A DNA stretch of 64,000 bases from the NCBI RefSeq assembly GCF_001645685.2, contig NZ_CP017080.1:1354001-1418000 (forward strand), read 5' to 3'. Source of the stretch: Peribacillus muralis. Its GTDB lineage: Bacteria; Bacillota; Bacilli; Bacillales; DSM-1321. Made by a program: the position numbers and the translations under genes. This document shows, in pieces, positions 60,526-64,000 of this stretch (position 1 is the first letter of the stretch; the number at the start of each line of letters is the position of its first letter). Under the pieces are notes generated by a model, which did no database searches, was not told where the DNA came from, and saw nothing but the letters and a program-made list of their open reading frames with translations.

Positions 60526-62088
60526 ATGGAAGAAATACAAGAAAAGTGGGAAGCGTTTTCCCCGGCAACAGGTGAGAAGATTGGTGATCTCGAACCGACT
60601 CCACTGTCGTCAATTCCCCATTTATATACAAAATCAAGACAATCGTTTCAATCATGGTCGAAGCTTTCCATAAGTGAACGACTTTATCATTTTAGACAGC
60701 TTCGTCTGCTTATGGTCAAGAGAATGGATGAGATAGCGGAAGTCATTTCAAAAGATACCGGAAAAGTGAAAATTGAAGCACTGGTGGCAGACATCATGCC
60801 AACAATCGATGCGATCAAGCATATAGAGAAACATGCGAATAAAGCCCTTTCCACAAAAAAAGTCGGCACACCGCTCCTGTTGATCGGAAAGAAATCTTTT
60901 ATTGAATTTATGCCTCGCGGAACCGTGCTTGTAATATCACCGTGGAATTATCCGCTGCAATTGGCGATGGTCCCCATTCTTAATGCACTGGCAGCAGGAA
61001 ATACGGTCATTGCCAAGCCATCGGAGGTAACTCCGCTTGTTGGAGTGTGCATTGAAAATCTGTTTGTTGAAGCTGGTTTCCCTAAGGATACGATCCAGTT
61101 TGCCCACGGAGGGAAAGAATTGGGTGCAGCGTTAACGGAGCAAAAACCGGATTATATCTTTTTTACTGGTTCTGTTAGGACTGGGAAAATGATAGGTGAA
61201 GTGGCTGCAAAACAATTGATCCCCACAACTCTCGAGCTTGGGGGAAAGGATCCGATGATCGTCCTGCGTGATGCTAACCTGGAGCGGGCGGTGAACGGAG
61301 CGCTCTGGGGAGCATTCACGAACAGTGGGCAGGTCTGTATGAGTGTCGAAAGGGTGTATGTGGAACGACCGGTTTATCAGGAATTTCTAGCGCTGCTAAA
61401 AGAAAAAACAAGGTCCATGAGGCAAGGGACAGAATTAAAGGATGATATCGGTTCAATGACCTTCCCGGCTCAGGTGGATATTGTTGCTGGACACTTGGAG
61501 GATGCCTTGAATAAAGGAGCGATCCTTGAATCAGGAAAGGAGCCTAAAGAGTGGGGCACGGGAGAGACCCATTTCATTCCACCGATCATCCTATCCAATG
61601 TCGACCATTCCATGAGGATCATGAATGAAGAAACATTCGGCCCCGTTTTGCCTGTCGTGCCTTTCGACTCCGAGGAAGAAGTGGTCGCCCTGGCAAATGG
61701 GAGTGAATATGGCCTTAATTCAAGCGTATGGACGATCGATAAGGAAAAAGCAAGGCGGATTGCCTCACAGTTAGTGACAGGAGCGGTGACGATCAATGAT
61801 GTTCTCGTAACGGTTGCCAATCATCATTTGCCGTTTGGGGGCACCAAACAAAGTGGAATAGGCCGATATCATGGGGAACAGGGAATGAAGATTTTTTGCC
61901 ACGAAAAAGCGATCATGGAAGACAGCGGCCGCAAAAATACAGAAATACAATGGTATCCATATGAGGGGAAATACACAAGCTTTTTATCATTATTCCAAAA
62001 CTATTTTTCTTCTAAACCGAACTGGTTTGAATTCGGTAAAGATTATTTGAAATTGATCAAAATATCCAAAGCGAAACGGAAAGACTGA
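60526..62088 (+). CDS. Aldehyde dehydrogenase, membrane-type with C-terminal extension
   Basis: 520 residues. VISPWNYPLQLAMVP, FTGSVRTGKMIGEVAA, the base Glu in TLELGGKDPM and the nucleophile in NSGQVCMSVER are present. After the ALDH core a tail of about 55 residues ends KDYLKLIKISKAKRKD, aromatic and basic, as in fatty-aldehyde dehydrogenases that touch membranes. ATG 60526 is five bases after AAGGTGAG. It likely oxidises the aldehyde made or used by the SDR upstream. Confidence 0.87.
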   Translation: MEEIQEKWEAFSPATGEKIGDLEPTPLSSIPHLYTKSRQSFQSWSKLSISERLYHFRQLRLLMVKRMDEIAEVISKDTGKVKIEALVADIMPTIDAIKHIEKHANKALSTKKVGTPLLLIGKKSFIEFMPRGTVLVISPWNYPLQLAMVPILNALAAGNTVIAKPSEVTPLVGVCIENLFVEAGFPKDTIQFAHGGKELGAALTEQKPDYIFFTGSVRTGKMIGEVAAKQLIPTTLELGGKDPMIVLRDANLERAVNGALWGAFTNSGQVCMSVERVYVERPVYQEFLALLKEKTRSMRQGTELKDDIGSMTFPAQVDIVAGHLEDALNKGAILESGKEPKEWGTGETHFIPPIILSNVDHSMRIMNEETFGPVLPVVPFDSEEEVVALANGSEYGLNSSVWTIDKEKARRIASQLVTGAVTINDVLVTVANHHLPFGGTKQSGIGRYHGEQGMKIFCHEKAIMEDSGRKNTEIQWYPYEGKYTSFLSLFQNYFSSKPNWFEFGKDYLKLIKISKAKRKD

Positions 62089-62106
62089 TTCTATTATAAA
62101 AAAGAA

Positions 62107-62135
62107 TTGTTATTTTCGTAATCCTGGCGTATACT
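62107..62135 (+). promoter_or_regulatory. Promoter of the manganese riboswitch-terC unit
   Basis: TTGTTA (62107-62112), 17 bases, TATACT (62130-62135). Confidence 0.7.
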
Positions 62136-62165
62136 ATTAATATACTTAATAACTGATTTTCCTTT

Positions 62166-62268
62166 TCAAAGGGGAGTAGCGTTAGGGTTCGCCCTAAAAC
62201 AAAGTCGTCATTACGTGAATGGAAACATTCATCGGCTTTGTTGACATGTTTTCATGTTCAGCAAGACC
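62166..62268 (+). promoter_or_regulatory. Manganese riboswitch (yybP-ykoY element)
   Basis: Starts CAAAGGGGAGTAGC, the element's hallmark. A TTAGGG-TTCG-CCCTAA hairpin and a long arm CAAAGTCG...CGGCTTTG closing on TGAATG-GAAA-CATTCA follow, with TCATTACG in between. The 3' CCTTTG can pair back with CAAAGG or enter the terminator. It precedes a TerC-family gene exactly as in B. subtilis ykoY; Mn2+ binding should allow read-through. Confidence 0.85.
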
Positions 62269-62301
62269 TTTGCCTATACGGCAAAGGTCTTTTTATTTTT
62301 T
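62264..62301 (+). terminator. Terminator of the manganese riboswitch
   Basis: AAGACCTTTGCC, TATAC, GGCAAAGGTCTT, then TTTATTTTTT. Confidence 0.9.
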
Positions 62302-62347
62302 GACGATGCCGATAGGAAGGAAATACAAACTATTGGAGGTTGAATGG

Positions 62348-63130
62348 ATGGAAGCATCATTACTATTGGAATATGGCTGGGTCCTTCTCATTTTGGTCGG
62401 TTTGGAAGGAATACTCGCTGCGGATAACGCAGTCGTCATGGCTGTCATGGTTAAGCATTTACCGAAAGAACAACAGCGTAAAGCCTTGTTTTATGGTCTG
62501 ATGGGAGCTTTCGTTTTCCGCTTTGCAAGTTTATTCCTTATTTCCTTTCTGGTCGACGTGTGGCAAATTCAAGCAATTGGTGCGATTTATTTACTTTTCA
62601 TTGCTTTTCAGAACATTTATAAAAAATACGCTCATAAAGGTAAGAAGGAAATCACAAAGCCTAAAAAGCAATCTGGCTTCTGGATGACCGTTGTAAAAGT
62701 TGAAGCGGCTGATATAGCTTTCGCAATCGATTCAATGCTTGCTGCCGTCGCGCTGGCTGTTACACTTCCTGCAACAGGCTGGATGAAAGTCGGCGGTATT
62801 GACGGAGGGCAATTCGCTGTTATGTTCCTCGGCGGACTGATTGGATTGATCATTATGCGATTTGCAGCAAATGGATTCGTGAAGTTGCTTCATCAGCGTC
62901 CTTCACTGGAAACGGCAGCGTTTTTGATCGTAGGCTGGGTTGGAGTGAAATTGGCGGTACACACACTCGCACATCCTTCACTTGCGGTCATCGACCATCA
63001 TTTCCCTGAATCAACCCTTTGGAAATCGATTTTCTGGGTGGTATTGATTGGAATAGCGGTAGGTGCGTGGATCATCTCAAGCAAAAAAGAGAAAAATGAG
63101 AAAAAAGAAAAACAAATACAAGAAGCATAA
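62348..63130 (+). CDS. ykoY: TerC-family membrane protein, probable Mn2+ exporter (YkoY-like)
   Basis: 260 residues, seven to eight TM helices. EGILAADNAVVMAVMVKHLP and KVEAADIAFAIDSMLAAVALAV hold the conserved acidic metal-site residues (ADNA, DIAFAIDS). TerC proteins export manganese, some at the Sec site to metallate secreted enzymes. ATG 62348 is after GGAGGTTG; the longer frame would start inside the riboswitch. A charged tail ends the chain. Confidence 0.92.
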   Translation: MEASLLLEYGWVLLILVGLEGILAADNAVVMAVMVKHLPKEQQRKALFYGLMGAFVFRFASLFLISFLVDVWQIQAIGAIYLLFIAFQNIYKKYAHKGKKEITKPKKQSGFWMTVVKVEAADIAFAIDSMLAAVALAVTLPATGWMKVGGIDGGQFAVMFLGGLIGLIIMRFAANGFVKLLHQRPSLETAAFLIVGWVGVKLAVHTLAHPSLAVIDHHFPESTLWKSIFWVVLIGIAVGAWIISSKKEKNEKKEKQIQEA

Positions 63131-63164
63131 GAACGCTGGTGAACCAAGCTAGCCTCATTTGTGG

Positions 63165-63205
63165 AAAAAAGGGTTTTGGAATGTGATCATTCCAAAACCC
63201 TTTTA
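63165..63205 (+). terminator. Strong intrinsic terminator after terC
   Basis: AAAAAAGGGTTTTGGAATG / CATTCCAAAACCCTTTT around TGAT. Confidence 0.92.
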
Positions 63206-63636
63206 ATGTCACAGGAAACATTCATTTACTCGCGAGACAGCTTCTTGAGTTTTAGGACACCCCGTCTCACAGTTCTTTTGGACAAAAATCAGGAATCCAC
63301 TAAGCTCGATATCTTCTTATATAAAATGGATTTACTGACATTACCCACATAACGCCTAGAACGTTTTCGAATGATATGTTAAAAGCTGTGAATATTAAAT
63401 TCCGGTTAGTAAAATGACAATTGTCCCATTGGTTTAATCAAAGATATGGAAAAAGTTACTTTAATGTAATTGCACTGTAATAAACGAGAAAAAACTAAGT
63501 ATTTTGTCATGTTATGTTTTGATCTGATTTCAATAAATCCGCAAAAATAGTTCTTTTGGTACTGTCTTTTAGACTCCCTCCGCTTAAGATAAGTATGTTG
63601 ATTCATAATTATTATCAACAGGAGCGAGGTGAGCAA
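63206..63636. other. Long AT-rich leader region of sigI
   Basis: About 430 bases with no gene. The only clear element is the WalR box at 63465-63481. No convincing -35/-10 pair was found for the sigI start. Confidence 0.5.
63465..63481 (+). promoter_or_regulatory. Perfect WalR binding site upstream of sigI
   Basis: TGTAAT-TGCAC-TGTAAT matches TGTWAH-N5-TGTWAH without mismatch, 156 bases before the start codon. WalRK control of sigI is reported in B. subtilis. Confidence 0.75.
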
Positions 63637-64000
63637 ATGCTTGGATTGTTGTTTACAGCATTCAAAAAAAAGCGTTCTTTAGAAGAAACCGTATTGAAAA
63701 TTCAACAAGGCGATATAAGCCTTCGCAATGATACGATAGAATCATTCAAACCATTTATAGCGAAAACCGTCTCGTCAGTGTGCAGGCGTTACATATATGA
63801 ATCAGATGATGAATTCAGTATTGGTCTGATTGCTTTTAACGAAGCGATCGACAAATACTCCCCTGACAAAGGCCGTTCGTTATTGGCATTTGCCGAAACC
63901 CTCGTTAAACGAAGGGTTATAGATTATTTAAGAAGCCAGTCAAAGCGGAAGGAAATTCTTCTGGATATATCTCTTAATGATGACAATGATCAAAGCCATA
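63637..64000 (+). CDS. sigI: RNA polymerase sigma factor SigI (N-terminal part, runs off the window)
   Basis: The first 121 codons are visible and the frame is open at the window end. The order VLKIQQGD, SFKPFIAKTVSSVCRRYI, then DDEFSIGLIAFNEAIDKYS and RSLLAFAETLVKRRVIDYLR is the SigI region 2. SigI responds to heat and cell-wall stress and is held by the anti-sigma factor RsgI, usually encoded next. ATG 63637 is four bases after GAGGTGA. Confidence 0.92.
   Translation, partial: MLGLLFTAFKKKRSLEETVLKIQQGDISLRNDTIESFKPFIAKTVSSVCRRYIYESDDEFSIGLIAFNEAIDKYSPDKGRSLLAFAETLVKRRVIDYLRSQSKRKEILLDISLNDDNDQSH

Noticed and set aside
63406..63636. 76-codon minus-strand ORF upstream of sigI
   Set aside because: It covers the WalR box and the sigI leader; AT-rich random-looking product without a binding site.
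1..64000. CRISPR arrays, prophage, intact transposons, tRNA or rRNA genes
   Set aside because: I looked for regular repeat-spacer patterns, transposase motifs, phage structural genes and tRNA-like cloverleafs with CCA ends and saw none; a tRNAscan and ISfinder search would settle this.

Overview
The window reads as chromosome of a spore-forming, low-GC Gram-positive rod of the Bacillaceae. A Peribacillus (Bacillus simplex/frigoritolerans) type host is my inference. Support comes from strong AGGAGG ribosome binding sites with many TTG/GTG starts, and from typical Bacillus genes: CwlO endopeptidase, SigI, a Spo0E-family phosphatase, YezD, YxcD, YetJ, YkhA, an FbpA-like peptide and S-box, TPP and manganese riboswitches. 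I saw no rRNA, tRNA, CRISPR array, intact prophage or intact insertion sequence. Most of the window is ordinary core and near-core chromosome; the gene borders carry many clear intrinsic terminators.

Layout. 1-3092: tail of a carboxylesterase, an amino-acid permease and a NadD-like adenylyltransferase. 3183-7463: sulfate ABC uptake operon sbp-cysT-cysW-cysA. 7875-10250: secreted CwlO endopeptidase, a small Gly/Asn-rich membrane protein and a YxcD homologue. 10421-15210: aldose epimerase, basic amino-acid antiporter, a likely unannotated small RNA (about 13004-13120), YezD, a cytoplasmic beta-lactamase-fold protein and a YdcF-like protein. 15209-17768: small proteins, a cold-shock gene, and a DUF1835 gene followed by the 3' scrap of a tyrosine integrase. 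17817-22360: M29 aminopeptidase, aldehyde dehydrogenase and an MFS carrier. 22361-26029: TPP-riboswitch-controlled thiamine salvage operon tenA-thiW-thiD-thiM-thiE on the minus strand. Back to back with it, 26076-26290 carries a SAM riboswitch on the plus strand with only a small FbpA-like gene behind it. 26848-33273: sporulation phosphatase, acetyltransferase, GDSL esterase, ABC exporter, DinB-like protein, M15 peptidase, thioesterase and YetJ. 33648-39427: oligopeptide ABC operon (oppD-F-B-C-A order). 39491-45131: two small proteins, M42 peptidase, stress protein, and a cyanophycinase-cyanophycin synthetase pair. 45136-46238: a YidC2 insertase preceded by a MifM-like leader peptide. 46469-53510: coat-like protein, GDPD, MFS, Ohr, and a GntR-ABC module. 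53544-59085: cold-shock protein, RF3, NhaC and FtsW. 59409-62088: SDR reductase plus aldehyde dehydrogenase. 62107-63205: manganese riboswitch and TerC exporter. 63465-64000: WalR box and the start of sigI.

How the parts work together. Nutrient sensing dominates: thiamine (TPP), S-adenosylmethionine and Mn2+ are each read by a riboswitch with a visible terminator. Peptides, sulfate and amino acids enter through dedicated carriers. Cell-envelope upkeep (CwlO, M15 peptidase, FtsW, YidC2, SigI) recurs. A perfect WalR site before sigI and a one-mismatch site before cwlO tie two of these genes to the WalRK system. The most unusual item is the 95-codon ORF upstream of yidC2: its last codons can pair with the yidC2 Shine-Dalgarno, the architecture of the MifM nascent-chain sensor. 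The SAM riboswitch without a methionine gene and the candidate small RNA at 13 kb are the next best leads.
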